Shown piece by piece: positions 9,340 to 19,039 of a stretch of DNA of 64,000 nucleotides (positions are counted from its first letter, which is position 1; every line of letters starts with the position of its first letter). The notes beneath the pieces were generated by a model. That model saw nothing but the letters and a program-made list of their open reading frames with translations. It did not search any database and was not told the origin of the DNA. This stretch comes from Roseateles depolymerans (GTDB lineage: Bacteria; Pseudomonadota; Gammaproteobacteria; Burkholderiales; Burkholderiaceae_C), in NCBI GenBank assembly GCA_003241055.1, contig QFOD01000013.1:75685-139684 (forward strand), read 5' to 3'. The translations under genes and the position numbers were made by a program.

Positions 9340-11640
9340 TCAGAACAGCGTCTTGAACTGGATGCCGTAGCTGCGCGGCTCGTTGATGATGCCGGTCAGG
9401 TTGTCGAAGTCGATCGCGGCCACTACCTGGCGATGGTTGGTGATGTTGCGCGAGAACGCGGCCACCTCGTACCTGCCGTTGCCCCAGGCGTAGCCCACGC
9501 GCAGGCCGCCTTCCAGCGCGGCCTTGGCCTTGTACTCGACGGCCTCGTACAGGAACATGTTGTACTTGTCTTTGTAGGCCCAGTCGGTCAGCACGGTCAG
9601 CTCGCCGCCGGCCAGCTCGGTGCTGTACTTGAGCGTCCAGTTTGCCACCCACTTGGGCGCGCGCGGCAGCGGGTTGCCGTTGATGCTGACCGTGCCGGCC
9701 AGCGGGCCCGCCGGGTCGAGCACCGTGCAGCCCGTGTTGGCCTGCAGGAACTGGAAGTTCGCATTGCCGCAGGGCAGCACGAAGAGGTTGGGGTCCTTGA
9801 TCTTGGTGTCGTTGTACGACAGGCCCAGCGTCGTGCGCCAGTCGCGGGCGATGATGGCCTGGGCGTCCAGCTCGAAGCCCTGGCCCTCGGCGCGGTGCGC
9901 GTTGACCAGGCGGTTCTGGTTGGTGGAGCCCGAGCCCGCCGTCAGCTGCATGTCGTTCACGCGGTACTTGAACACCGTGGCGCTGACGCGGGCGGTGTTG
10001 TCCAGCAGGTCGGCCTTGATGCCGGCCTCGACGGACAGCACCTTCTCCGACTTGGCCTCGGAGATGGAGTCGCCGAACAGCACGCGGCCCTGGATGGACG
10101 GTGCGCGGTAACCGGTGGCGACCCGTGCGAACACGCTGGTGGCCTTGTCCAGGCTGTAGTTGGCGCCCAGGTCCCAGCTCCAGTTGGTGGACTTGGGGTG
10201 GGTGTAGAAGGGGCCGATGATGTCGACGTTGACGGCCTTGCCCGGCGTCCAGGTGCGCACCGCGTCGAAGTCCTTCTTGTCGTCGGTGTAGCGCAGGCCG
10301 CCGCGGATCTTCAGCTGCGGCGTGACGGCGTAGTTCACGTTGCCGAACACGGCATAGGACTTGGCCTCCTGGTGCTGCACCGCATAGCCGTTCTGCGGGT
10401 CACCGGCCGAGAAGGTGTCGAAGTTGAAACTGTCCACCTGCAGCTTCTCGTTGAAGTAGTAGAGGCCGGCGATCCACTGCAGCGGCGAATTGGTGTTGGA
10501 CTGCAGGCGGAACTCCTGCGTCACCTGCTTCAGGTAGGGGATGCCGTCGGCCGTCTGCGAGTCGAAGGGGATCAGGGCCTTCTGACCGGGGTAGCTGGGG
10601 CCGTCCGGGATGCCGGCGAAGCGGCTGCCGTAACCGCCGTCCACGTCGCCGCGGCTGTAGTACTTGGCGCGGTCGTAGGCGGTGATGGAGTGCAGCGTCA
10701 CGCCGTCGAGTTCCCAGCGCAGCCGGGCCGACACCTCCTGCGAGCGCAGGGTCTGCACGTTGTAGCCGTCGGTGGGGTAGTAGCCGGGGTCGAAGCCGTC
10801 GACCAGGTCGTTGGTGCCGCGCTTGATGATGTTGGCGCGGAAGGTGGTGGCCGTGCCCTTGTAGTCGCGGCCCTGGACCTTGAATAGGCCGTAGAAGCCG
10901 CCGTTCTTGTAGGCGGCCTGCAGGCGCACCGCCTTGTCGCTGTAGCCTTCCAGGTCGGAGGTGGCGTCGGGCAGCGGGTTGTGCACCCGGTTGTCCTGGC
11001 GCTGGTAGAGCCCGGCGACGCGCACCTGCCAGTCGTCGTTGATGGGCACGTTGACCGCGCTCTCCATGTTCACGGCGGCCCAGCGGCCGTAGCCGATGTT
11101 GGCGTAGCCCTCGAACTTCTTGCCGGGCTTGACCGAGTCGAACTTCATCACGCCGGCAGGCGAGTTGCGGCCGAACAGCGTGCCCTGCGGGCCGCGCAGC
11201 AGCTCCACCTGGTCCACGTCGAACACCGGGAAGCCCTTGAGCGCAATGCTCTCCTGCACCACATCGTCATAGACCAGGCCCACGGGCTGGGACGCGTTCA
11301 TGTCGAAGTCGGTGTTGCCCAGGCCGCGCACATAGAAGCGCGGGAACGTGCGGCCGTAGTCCGACTCGATGTTCAGGCTGGGCACCCGGCCCGACAGCGC
11401 GCGGACGTCCTGGCCGCTGGCGTTGTAGGTGTCGAGCTCCTCGCTCTTGATGGCCGAGATGGACTGGGGGACGTCCTTCACGTTCTCGATGCGGCGGCTG
11501 CCGGTGACGATGACGGCCTCGAGCTGGCTGACATCCTTCTTGGCCTCGGGCGCGGCGGCCTGGGCGAGGGCGGATTGAACGGGGAAGGCCGCGCCCAGCG
11601 CGAGCGCCAGCAGGGTGGGGGCCAGGGTTTGCTTGGACAT
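9340..11640 (-). CDS. TonB-dependent outer-membrane receptor
   Basis: A 766-residue receptor that would import an iron complex, cobalamin or sugar, driven by TonB. The signal peptide ends SALAQA (about 27). A TonB-box-like stretch QLEAVIVTG is followed by the plug domain with VPQSISAIKSEEL and VELLRGPQGTLFGRNSPAG. The beta-barrel ends in aromatic Phe (GIQFKTLF), the usual outer-membrane insertion signal. The substrate cannot be told: no FecR, sigma factor, TonB or ABC importer lies beside it. Ribosome site GAGG lies about seven bases before the ATG, and the gene has its own terminator, so it is a single-gene unit. Confidence 0.93.
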   Translation of the reverse strand: MSKQTLAPTLLALALGAAFPVQSALAQAAAPEAKKDVSQLEAVIVTGSRRIENVKDVPQSISAIKSEELDTYNASGQDVRALSGRVPSLNIESDYGRTFPRFYVRGLGNTDFDMNASQPVGLVYDDVVQESIALKGFPVFDVDQVELLRGPQGTLFGRNSPAGVMKFDSVKPGKKFEGYANIGYGRWAAVNMESAVNVPINDDWQVRVAGLYQRQDNRVHNPLPDATSDLEGYSDKAVRLQAAYKNGGFYGLFKVQGRDYKGTATTFRANIIKRGTNDLVDGFDPGYYPTDGYNVQTLRSQEVSARLRWELDGVTLHSITAYDRAKYYSRGDVDGGYGSRFAGIPDGPSYPGQKALIPFDSQTADGIPYLKQVTQEFRLQSNTNSPLQWIAGLYYFNEKLQVDSFNFDTFSAGDPQNGYAVQHQEAKSYAVFGNVNYAVTPQLKIRGGLRYTDDKKDFDAVRTWTPGKAVNVDIIGPFYTHPKSTNWSWDLGANYSLDKATSVFARVATGYRAPSIQGRVLFGDSISEAKSEKVLSVEAGIKADLLDNTARVSATVFKYRVNDMQLTAGSGSTNQNRLVNAHRAEGQGFELDAQAIIARDWRTTLGLSYNDTKIKDPNLFVLPCGNANFQFLQANTGCTVLDPAGPLAGTVSINGNPLPRAPKWVANWTLKYSTELAGGELTVLTDWAYKDKYNMFLYEAVEYKAKAALEGGLRVGYAWGNGRYEVAAFSRNITNHRQVVAAIDFDNLTGIINEPRSYGIQFKTLF

Positions 11641-11833
11641 GATGGATCCTCGGGTTGACTGAATTCACAGAGACAAAGCGGGGACGGGAGGCGCTGCTTG
11701 CGCCTTTTCTCATTTCTCTTTTGCGACGGGATAGTAAAGATTGCATGACGCCCGGGTGATGAAAGCGCGCGGCCCTGTTGTTCGATTGCTGCACTGCGAT
11801 ACTCATCCGATAAAACCCCAATACATGCCGCCG

Positions 11834-12634
11834 ATGCGCTTCATTACCGCCAATCTCAACGGTGTTCGTTCTGCCGCCAGCAAGGGCTTCTTCGACTGGC
11901 TGGGGCAGCAGCAGGCCGACGCGCTCGGCGTGCAGGAACTCAAGGCCCAGGCCGACGTGGTGCAGGAGCAATTCGCCGCGCATGGCGGCCTGCAGGGGGC
12001 CTTCCAGTACGCCGACAAGAAGGGCTACTCGGGTGTGGGCCTCTACACCCGCGAGCAGCCCAGCGACGTGCGCATCGGCTTCGGCTCCAGCGAGTTCGAC
12101 CCCGAAGGGCGCTGGGTGGAGAAGCGCTTCGACAAGCCGGGCCGCAAGCTCAGCCTGATCTCCTGCTACTTCCCCAGCGGCTCGTCGGGCGAGGACCGCC
12201 AGCAGGCCAAGTACCGCTTCCTCGACGAGCTCTATCCGCACCTGATGGCGCTGAAGGCCGAGCGCGAGTTCATCCTCGTGGCCGATGTGAACATCGCGCA
12301 CCGCGAGGCCGACCTGAAGAACTGGAAGAGCAACCAGAAGAACAGCGGCTTCCTGCCCGAGGAACGGGCCTGGATGACGCGGCTGCTGGGTACCGACCCT
12401 GGCCAGGGCGGCCTGGTGGACGTCTACCGCGCGCTGCAGCCCGACACCACCGACACCTGCTACACATGGTGGAGCAACCGCGGCCAGGCCTATGCGAACA
12501 ACGTGGGCTGGCGGCTGGACTACCACCTGGCCACGCCCGCCCTGGCGGCGCTGGCGAAGCGCGAGGCCATCTACAAGGCCGAGAAGTTCAGCGACCACGC
12601 GCCGCTGACCATCGACTACGACTTCTCGCTCTGA
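11834..12634 (+). CDS. xth: Exodeoxyribonuclease III (AP endonuclease family)
   Basis: 3'-5' exonuclease and AP endonuclease for base-excision repair. The 266 residues start MRFITANLNGVRSA; the metal-binding Glu35 in LGVQELKAQ, the DVNIAHREAD motif, TWWSNRGQAYANNVGWRLDY and the terminal SDHAPLTIDY are all present. An ATG nine bases upstream (11825) is equally possible; neither has a clear ribosome-binding site. The frame stays open to 11741, but those extra residues do not look like the family. The gene is divergent from the TonB receptor. Confidence 0.95.
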   Translation: MRFITANLNGVRSAASKGFFDWLGQQQADALGVQELKAQADVVQEQFAAHGGLQGAFQYADKKGYSGVGLYTREQPSDVRIGFGSSEFDPEGRWVEKRFDKPGRKLSLISCYFPSGSSGEDRQQAKYRFLDELYPHLMALKAEREFILVADVNIAHREADLKNWKSNQKNSGFLPEERAWMTRLLGTDPGQGGLVDVYRALQPDTTDTCYTWWSNRGQAYANNVGWRLDYHLATPALAALAKREAIYKAEKFSDHAPLTIDYDFSL

Positions 12635-12813
12635 GCGCTGGCTGAACCCTGGCGGGGACGGCCCGGCCCCTGCCGTTGGTCATGGGCGGGTGCGTCACCC
12701 CTGGGCAATCCCGTAGAACACCGGCGCAGGAATCCGGCGTGCCGCCACGACAATCCGCGCCTTGACCCGGCGGGCGACCCCTGCCGCTTCAGTGTTCACC
12801 GGAATCCTCAGAC

Positions 12814-14379
12814 GTGACGACCTCTACCCCCATGGCCGCCTCGGCGCGCGCGACCACCCCGTCGGGCGCCAGCACCATCCTCGGCCAGCCCAACCAGCTG
12901 TTCGTGCTGTTCTTCACCGAGATGTGGGAGCGCTTCTCCTACTACGGCATGCGCGCCCTGCTGGTGCTGTTCCTGATCTCCGAGGCCGCCAAGGGCGGCT
13001 GGGGCTGGAGCCGCGCCGAAGCCACGTCGCTGTACGGCTGGTACACCGGCCTGGTCTACCTGACCCCCATCCTGGGCGGCTACATCGCCGACCGCTTCCT
13101 GGGCACGCGCCGCGCGGTGCTGCTGGGCGGCTTCATCATCGCGGCGGGCCACATCTCGCTGTTCCTGGAGACCGTGCCCAGCTTCTACCTGGGCCTGGGC
13201 CTGGTGGTGCTGGGGACCGGCCTGTTCAAGCCCAATATCTCGGCCATCGTCGGCCAGCTCTACGGCCCCAAGGAGGACAACGTCCGCGACGCCGGCTACA
13301 CGCTGTTCTACATGGGCGTGAACGCGGGGGCCTTCTTCGGCATCTCGCTGTGCGGCTACATCGGCGAGAAGATCTCCTGGAACCTGGGCTTCGGCCTGGC
13401 CGGCGTGTTCATGATCCTGGGCGCGCTGCAGTTCTACTTCAGCGGCAGCATCTTCGGCGACATCGGTGCGCCGCCCAAGGCCGGTGAGGCCAAGCAGCAG
13501 GCGGCGGAAGGCGACGAGGCGCCGGCCCATGTGGTGGCCGACCGCCTGAAGGCCATCTTCGTGTTCTCGTTCTTCACCATCTTCTTCTGGTTCGCGTTCG
13601 AGCAGGCCGGCGGCTCCATGACCATCTTCGCGGCCGACTACACCGACCGCACGCTGGTGGGCACCAGCGGCTTCGTGTTCAAGGTGGTCAATTCGCTGAT
13701 GACCGTGATCCCGGCGGGCATCCTGTCGTGGCTGCTGTGGAAGCTCAACCGCAACACCGGCAGCCGCTTCGCGCTGGCCAACGGCCTGCTGGCGCTGGCC
13801 TTCGCCGTGATCTGGGGCCTGGTGTTCTGGATGCTGGGCCGCGAGTTCGCGATGGATCAGTCCGAGGTGCCCGCCACCTGGTTCGGCGTGCTGAACTCCT
13901 TCTTCCTGGTCATCCTGGCGCCGATGTTCTCCAAGATGTGGGAGAAGCACTGGAACCCGCCGGGCTCCGTGAAGTTCGGCGTGGGCCTGGTGCTGCTGGG
14001 CCTGGGCTTTTCGGCGCTGTCGCTGGGCTCAGCCGGCATCCCGGCCGGCGCCAAGACGGCTCAGGTCAGCATGGTCTTCCTGTGCGTGGCCTACCTGCTG
14101 CACACCATGGGCGAGCTGTGCCTGTCGCCGGTGGGTCTGTCCTACATCTCCAAGCTGGCGCCGGCGCGCCTGCTGGGCCTGATGTTCGGCGTGTGGTTCC
14201 TGAACACGGCCATCGCCAACAAGATCGCCGGCTCCACAGGCGCCTACATCGACGAAATCTCCAACCACTACTCGATGTCCGTCTTCTTCCTGATCTTCAC
14301 CGCCATCCCCATCGGCGCCGGCCTCGTGCTGATGCTGCTGACGCCCTGGATGAAGAAGAAGATGCACGGCGTGCACTGA
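12814..14379 (+). CDS. POT/PTR-family proton-coupled peptide transporter
   Basis: Inner-membrane symporter of di- and tripeptides with protons (MFS superfamily, DtpA/DtpT type). The 521 residues have about 14 hydrophobic segments. The family signatures are visible: the EMWERFSYYGMRALL motif in TM1 (ExxERFxYY) and GTGLFKPNISAIVG in TM5. The start is taken as GTG at 12814; the alternative ATG at 12832 would remove six residues. It is a single-gene unit bounded downstream by a strong terminator; the 179 bases upstream show no clear promoter or other feature. Confidence 0.95.
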   Translation: MTTSTPMAASARATTPSGASTILGQPNQLFVLFFTEMWERFSYYGMRALLVLFLISEAAKGGWGWSRAEATSLYGWYTGLVYLTPILGGYIADRFLGTRRAVLLGGFIIAAGHISLFLETVPSFYLGLGLVVLGTGLFKPNISAIVGQLYGPKEDNVRDAGYTLFYMGVNAGAFFGISLCGYIGEKISWNLGFGLAGVFMILGALQFYFSGSIFGDIGAPPKAGEAKQQAAEGDEAPAHVVADRLKAIFVFSFFTIFFWFAFEQAGGSMTIFAADYTDRTLVGTSGFVFKVVNSLMTVIPAGILSWLLWKLNRNTGSRFALANGLLALAFAVIWGLVFWMLGREFAMDQSEVPATWFGVLNSFFLVILAPMFSKMWEKHWNPPGSVKFGVGLVLLGLGFSALSLGSAGIPAGAKTAQVSMVFLCVAYLLHTMGELCLSPVGLSYISKLAPARLLGLMFGVWFLNTAIANKIAGSTGAYIDEISNHYSMSVFFLIFTAIPIGAGLVLMLLTPWMKKKMHGVH

Positions 14380-14397
14380 GCCTGCCCGGCCTGAACG

Positions 14398-14425
14398 AAA
14401 GCCACCCCTAGGGTGGCTTTCTTTT
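14398..14425 (+). terminator. Intrinsic terminator after the peptide transporter
   Basis: Perfect ten-base arms AAAGCCACCC / GGGTGGCTTT (14398-14407, 14411-14420) with a three-base loop, then CTTTTT. The A-rich left flank makes it weakly bidirectional. Confidence 0.93.
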
Positions 14426-14447
14426 TGTCGTACGCCGTTCGGGCCTG

Positions 14448-14464
14448 TTGACATCTAATGTCAG
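14448..14464. promoter_or_regulatory. Operator-like dyad upstream of the efflux operon
   Basis: A perfect 6-3-6 inverted repeat, TGACAT-CTA-ATGTCA (14449-14463), about 85 bases before the adaptor gene. A TTGACA hexamer (14448-14453) overlaps its left half, but no -10 follows at 16-18 bases. The shape is that of a TetR- or MarR-type site; no regulator gene lies next to it, so the cognate protein is unknown. Confidence 0.4.
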
Positions 14465-14547
14465 CAACCCGACCCGGCTGGCTCTTCTGGGGCATGCAGG
14501 GTGTGGACGATCTGGCTACAGTCGCGCCCTTGTCGATGGAGTCCCGC

Positions 14548-15735
14548 ATGCCCCAAGCCCGTCCCACGCCCCGCTGGCCCGCCCTGTCCGCGCCGGCCCT
14601 GATTGCCCTTGTCCTCGCCGGTTGCGGCCAGCAGCAGGGCGGCCCCGGAGGGCATGGTGGCGGTGCCGCACCCGTGTCCGTCGCCCCCGCCGTGCAGCGC
14701 GACGTGCAGGAATTCGAGGAGTTCACCGCCCGTCTGGAGGCGCCCGACACGGTCGAGGTGCGCGCCCGCGTGGCCGGCACCATCGAGGCCGTGCGCTTCA
14801 AGGAGGGCCAGGTCGTGCGCAAGGGCGAGCCGCTGTTCACCATCGACTCGCGCGCCTTCCGCGCCGAGGTGGTGCGGCTGGAGGCCCAGGTCGTGGCCGC
14901 CAAGACCCAGCTCGATCTCTCGCGTGCCGACCTGGCCCGCGCCGAGAAGCTGGTGTCGGTGAACGCCGTCAGCCAGCAGGAGATCGACCAGCTGCGCGCC
15001 GCGGTGCGCAATGCCGACGCCAGCCTGCGCGCGGCCGAGGCGGGCCTGGTGCAGGCGCGCCTGAACGTCGAATACGCCAACATCACCGCGCCGGTCGCGG
15101 GCCGCACCTCGCGCGCCAACGTCACGCCGGGCAACCTGGTCAGCGTGGGCGACCCGGTGCTGACCACGCTGGTGTCCAGCGACAAGGTCTACGCCTACTT
15201 CGACGCCAGCGAGGCGGCCTACCTGAAGTACCTGCGTGGCGGCAAGGGCGACACCACGGTGCAGCTGGGCCTGGCCAACGAGCAGGGCTACCCGCACATC
15301 GGCAAGCTGGACTTCGTCGACAATCGCCTCAACACCGCCACCGCCACCATCCGCGGCCGCGCGGTGTTCGACAACAAGGCCGGGCTGTTCACGCCGGGCC
15401 TGTTTGCGCACATCAAGCTGGTGGCCCACGCCTCGGCGGCGGCCGTGCTGGTGCCGGACCGTGCCATCACCACCGACCAAACCAACAAGCTGGTCTTCGT
15501 CGTCGGCCAGAACAACATCGTGCAGCCGCGCCCGGTCAAGCCCGGCGCGCTGCTGGACGGCATGCGCGTCGTCGACGGCGTGAAGGCCGGCGAGATGATC
15601 ATCGTCGACGGCTTGCAGCGCGCGATGCCGGGTGCCCCGGTGACGCCGCAGGTGCTGAAGGTGGACGACAAGGGCATGCCCCTGCCTCCCGCGCCCGCTG
15701 GCGCGCAAGCCCCGGCCCCTGCCGCTTCGAAGTAA
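14548..15735 (+). CDS. RND efflux periplasmic adaptor subunit (MexE-like)
   Basis: Membrane-fusion protein joining the inner-membrane pump to the outer-membrane channel. The 395 residues start MPQARPTPRWP and have a lipoprotein signal with lipobox LVLAGCG, so the mature protein is lipid-anchored. The barrel-sandwich/lipoyl halves (about 65-90 and 175-210) flank an alpha-hairpin (about 95-165); the beta-barrel and membrane-proximal domains follow. The start at 14548 is chosen because GGAG lies six bases before it; an upstream ATG at 14536 and a long open frame from 14458 are less likely. It heads a three-gene operon with the pump and the channel. Confidence 0.93.
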   Translation: MPQARPTPRWPALSAPALIALVLAGCGQQQGGPGGHGGGAAPVSVAPAVQRDVQEFEEFTARLEAPDTVEVRARVAGTIEAVRFKEGQVVRKGEPLFTIDSRAFRAEVVRLEAQVVAAKTQLDLSRADLARAEKLVSVNAVSQQEIDQLRAAVRNADASLRAAEAGLVQARLNVEYANITAPVAGRTSRANVTPGNLVSVGDPVLTTLVSSDKVYAYFDASEAAYLKYLRGGKGDTTVQLGLANEQGYPHIGKLDFVDNRLNTATATIRGRAVFDNKAGLFTPGLFAHIKLVAHASAAAVLVPDRAITTDQTNKLVFVVGQNNIVQPRPVKPGALLDGMRVVDGVKAGEMIIVDGLQRAMPGAPVTPQVLKVDDKGMPLPPAPAGAQAPAPAASK

Positions 15736-15750
15736 TCAGGCGGCCCTGCC

Positions 15751-18700
15751 ATGGACATCTCACGCTTCTTTATCGACCGGCCGCGCTTCGCGACCGTGTT
15801 GTCCCTCTTCATCTTCCTGCTCGGTGCGCTGGCGATCCCGAATCTGCCGGTGTCCGAGTACCCCGAGGTCGCACCGCCGCAGGTCGTCGTGCGCGCTCAG
15901 TACCCCGGCGCCAACCCGCGCGTGATCTCGGAGACCGTGGCCACGCCACTGGAGGAACAGATCAACGGCCTGGAGAACGTGCTCTATTTCGAGAGCCAGG
16001 CCACGGCCGACGGCGGCATGACGCTGACCGTGACGTTCAAGATCGGCACCCATCCCGAGGCTGCCGAGACCGCGGTGCAGAACCGTGTGAACCGTGCGCT
16101 GCCACGCCTGCCCGACATCGTCCGGCAGATCGGCGTGACCACCGAGAAGCAGGCCTCCAACATGACCATGGTGGTTCACATGGTCAGCCCCGACAACTCG
16201 CACGACGCGCTCTACCTGCGCAACTACGGCCAGCTGAACGTGCGCGACGAGCTGCTGCGCATCCCCGGCATGGGCTCGGTGCTGATGTTCGGTGGCGGCG
16301 ACTACGCGATGCGCGTGTGGCTGGATCCGCAAAAGCTCGCCAGCCGCAACATGACGGCCGGCGAGGTGGTTGCGGCCATCCGTGAGCAGAACGCCCAGGT
16401 GGCGGCCGGCGTCGTGGGCGCGCCGCCCGCGCCCACCGGCACCGACTTCCAGCTGCAGATCAATGCGCAGGGTCGCCTCGTCAGCGAGGAGGAGTTCGCC
16501 AACGTCATCATCCGCACCGACACCAAGACCGGCGCACTGGTGCGCGTGAAGGACATCGGCCGTGTCGAGATCAGCGCCGGCAGCTACTCGCTGCGCAGCC
16601 TGCTGAACAACAAGGAAGCCGCGGCCATCGCGATCTTCCAGGCCCCGGGTTCCAACGCGCTGGCGATCTCGGACAACGTCCGCAAGACCATGGAGCGGCT
16701 CAAGCCCAGCTTCCCCAAGGGCGTGGACTACGACATCGTCTACGACCCCACGCGCTTCGTGCAGACCTCCATCGAGAAGGTCGTGCACACGCTGTTCGAG
16801 GCGGTGGCGCTGGTGGTGCTGGTCGTCATCATCTTCCTGCAGACCTGGCGCGCCTCGGTGATCCCGCTGGTCGCGGTGCCGGTGTCGGTCGTCGGCACCT
16901 TCGCGGTCCTGCTGGCCTTGGGCTTCTCCATCAACACGCTGACGCTGTTCGGCCTGGTGCTGGCCATCGGCATCGTGGTGGACGACGCCATCGTGGTGGT
17001 CGAGAACGTGGAGCGCAACATCCAGGACGGGCTCACGCCGCATGACGCCACCGTCAAGGCGATGCGCGAGGTGTCCGGGCCCATCATCGCGATCGCGCTG
17101 GTGCTGTGCGCGGTGTTCGTGCCGCTGACGCTGGTGCCGGGTCTGTCGGGCCAGTTCTACAAGCAGTTCGCCGCCACCATCGCGATCTCCACCGTGATCT
17201 CGGCGTTCAACTCGCTGACGCTGTCGCCCGCGCTGTCGGCCATCCTGCTGCGCCCGCATGACGCGCCCAAGGACGCGCTGACCCGCGGCATGGACCGCCT
17301 GTTCGGCCGCTTCTTCCACTGGTTCAACTGCTTCTTCCAGCGTCGCTCGGCCGCCTATGGCCGTGGTGTCACCGGCATCCTGAAGCGCAAGTCCGCCGCC
17401 CTGGTGGTCTATGCGCTGCTGCTGGCGGCCACCGCCTTCCTGTTCACCCGCATGCCCAGCGGCTTCGTGCCGGCGCCCGACAAGCAGTACCTGATCGGCA
17501 TCGCCCAGCTGCCGGCCGGCGCCAGCCTGGACCGCACGACCGAGGTGATCCGCCAGATGAGCGACATCGCGCTCAAGGTGCCCGGCATCAAGGATTCGGT
17601 GGCCTTCCCCGGCCTGTCCATCGCCAGTTTCTCGGCTGCACCCAACGAGGGCATCGTGTTCTTCGGCCTGGACAGCTTCGAGGCGCGCACCAAGCCCGAG
17701 CTCAGCAAGGAGGCCATCCTGGGCCGCGTGAACGGCGCGATCCAGCAGATCCAGGGCGCGCGCATGTTCGTCGTGCCGCCGCCCGCGGTGGACGGCCTGG
17801 GTGCGGCCGGCGGCTTCAAGCTGCAGGTGCAGGACCGCTCCGGCCAGGGCGAGCAGGCGCTGTTCGGCGCGGTCTGGGGGACGCTGGGGCCCATCTACGG
17901 CAACCCCAAGTCCAGCATCGGTACACCGTACTCGACCTACGACATCAACGTGCCCCAGCTGTTCGCCAACGTGGACCGCACCAAGGCCAAGCAGATGGGC
18001 GTGGGCCTGTCGGACATCTACGACACGCTGCAGATCAACCTGGGCTCGCTGTACGTCAACGACTTCACCAAGTTCGGCAAGACCTACCAGGTCATCGTGC
18101 AGGCCGACGCGCCCTTCCGCGCCAAGGCCGACGACATCACCCAGCTCAAGACCCGCAACGGCGCGGGTGAGATGGTGCCGCTGGGTTCGCTGCTGAGCGT
18201 GCAGCCCACCTTCGGCCCCACCCGTGTGACCCGCTACAACGGCTTCCCGTCGGCGGACATCAACGGCGCGCCCAAGCCCGGCTTCTCCAGCGGCCAGGCC
18301 GAGGCCGAGATCGAGCAGCTGCTCAAGGGCCTGCCGCGCGGCATGGGCTACGAGTGGACCGACCTCAGCTACCAGGACCGCCTGACCCGCGACGTGACCG
18401 TGCCGGGCCTGGGCATCCAGGTGCCCACGCTGGCTGCGGTGCTGCTGTTCTCGGTGATCCTGGTGGTGCTGGTGCTGGCGGCGCAGTACGAGAGCTGGTC
18501 GCTGCCGCTGGCCATCATCCTGATCGTGCCGATGTGCATCCTGTCCGCGCTGTTCGGCGTGTGGCTGTCGCACCTGCCGCCCTTCATGCAGAGCGGTGAC
18601 CTCAACCTCTTCACCCAGGTTGCGCTGGTCGTGCTGGTGGGCCTGGCCTGCAAGAACGCCATCCTGATCGTCGAGTTCGCCAAGGAGCTGGAAGAGCACG

Positions 18701-19038
18701 GCAAGCCCATGCTGGAGGCCGTCATCGAGGCCTGCCGCCTGCGTCTGCGCCCCATCCTGATGACCTCCATCGCCTTCATCGCCGGCGTCGTGCCGCTGAT
18801 CCTGGGCAGTGGTGCCGGCAGCGAGATGCGGCGTGCCATGGGCATCGCCGTGTTCAGCGGCATGCTGGGCGTGACCTTCTTCGGCATCTTCCTGACGCCG
18901 GTGTTCTACAGCCTGCTGCGCAAGGGCACCGAGAAGCGCCGCGCCCGCGCCGCCGAGCTGCGCGCCAGGGTCGAGGCCTCGGCCCACGCCTTCCACCCCG
19001 GCATCGACGATGCCGACACCCCCAACAAGGGAGCCTGA
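15751..19038 (+). CDS. RND multidrug efflux pump, inner-membrane subunit (MexF-like HAE1)
   Basis: Proton-driven trimeric exporter of hydrophobic compounds. The 1095 residues start MDISRFFIDRPRFATVLSL and have the twelve-TM, two-porter-loop layout. The proton-relay residues are present: the Asp pair in GIVVDDAIVVVENVE (TM4) and Lys in GLACKNAILIVEFAK (TM10). Sequence character (PNLPVSEYPEVAPPQVVVRA) is that of the MexF branch rather than AcrB, so chloramphenicol/quinolone-type substrates are plausible but unproven. It starts 15 bases after the adaptor gene and ends one base before the channel gene. Confidence 0.96.
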   Translation: MDISRFFIDRPRFATVLSLFIFLLGALAIPNLPVSEYPEVAPPQVVVRAQYPGANPRVISETVATPLEEQINGLENVLYFESQATADGGMTLTVTFKIGTHPEAAETAVQNRVNRALPRLPDIVRQIGVTTEKQASNMTMVVHMVSPDNSHDALYLRNYGQLNVRDELLRIPGMGSVLMFGGGDYAMRVWLDPQKLASRNMTAGEVVAAIREQNAQVAAGVVGAPPAPTGTDFQLQINAQGRLVSEEEFANVIIRTDTKTGALVRVKDIGRVEISAGSYSLRSLLNNKEAAAIAIFQAPGSNALAISDNVRKTMERLKPSFPKGVDYDIVYDPTRFVQTSIEKVVHTLFEAVALVVLVVIIFLQTWRASVIPLVAVPVSVVGTFAVLLALGFSINTLTLFGLVLAIGIVVDDAIVVVENVERNIQDGLTPHDATVKAMREVSGPIIAIALVLCAVFVPLTLVPGLSGQFYKQFAATIAISTVISAFNSLTLSPALSAILLRPHDAPKDALTRGMDRLFGRFFHWFNCFFQRRSAAYGRGVTGILKRKSAALVVYALLLAATAFLFTRMPSGFVPAPDKQYLIGIAQLPAGASLDRTTEVIRQMSDIALKVPGIKDSVAFPGLSIASFSAAPNEGIVFFGLDSFEARTKPELSKEAILGRVNGAIQQIQGARMFVVPPPAVDGLGAAGGFKLQVQDRSGQGEQALFGAVWGTLGPIYGNPKSSIGTPYSTYDINVPQLFANVDRTKAKQMGVGLSDIYDTLQINLGSLYVNDFTKFGKTYQVIVQADAPFRAKADDITQLKTRNGAGEMVPLGSLLSVQPTFGPTRVTRYNGFPSADINGAPKPGFSSGQAEAEIEQLLKGLPRGMGYEWTDLSYQDRLTRDVTVPGLGIQVPTLAAVLLFSVILVVLVLAAQYESWSLPLAIILIVPMCILSALFGVWLSHLPPFMQSGDLNLFTQVALVVLVGLACKNAILIVEFAKELEEHGKPMLEAVIEACRLRLRPILMTSIAFIAGVVPLILGSGAGSEMRRAMGIAVFSGMLGVTFFGIFLTPVFYSLLRKGTEKRRARAAELRARVEASAHAFHPGIDDADTPNKGA

Positions 19039-19039
19039 C

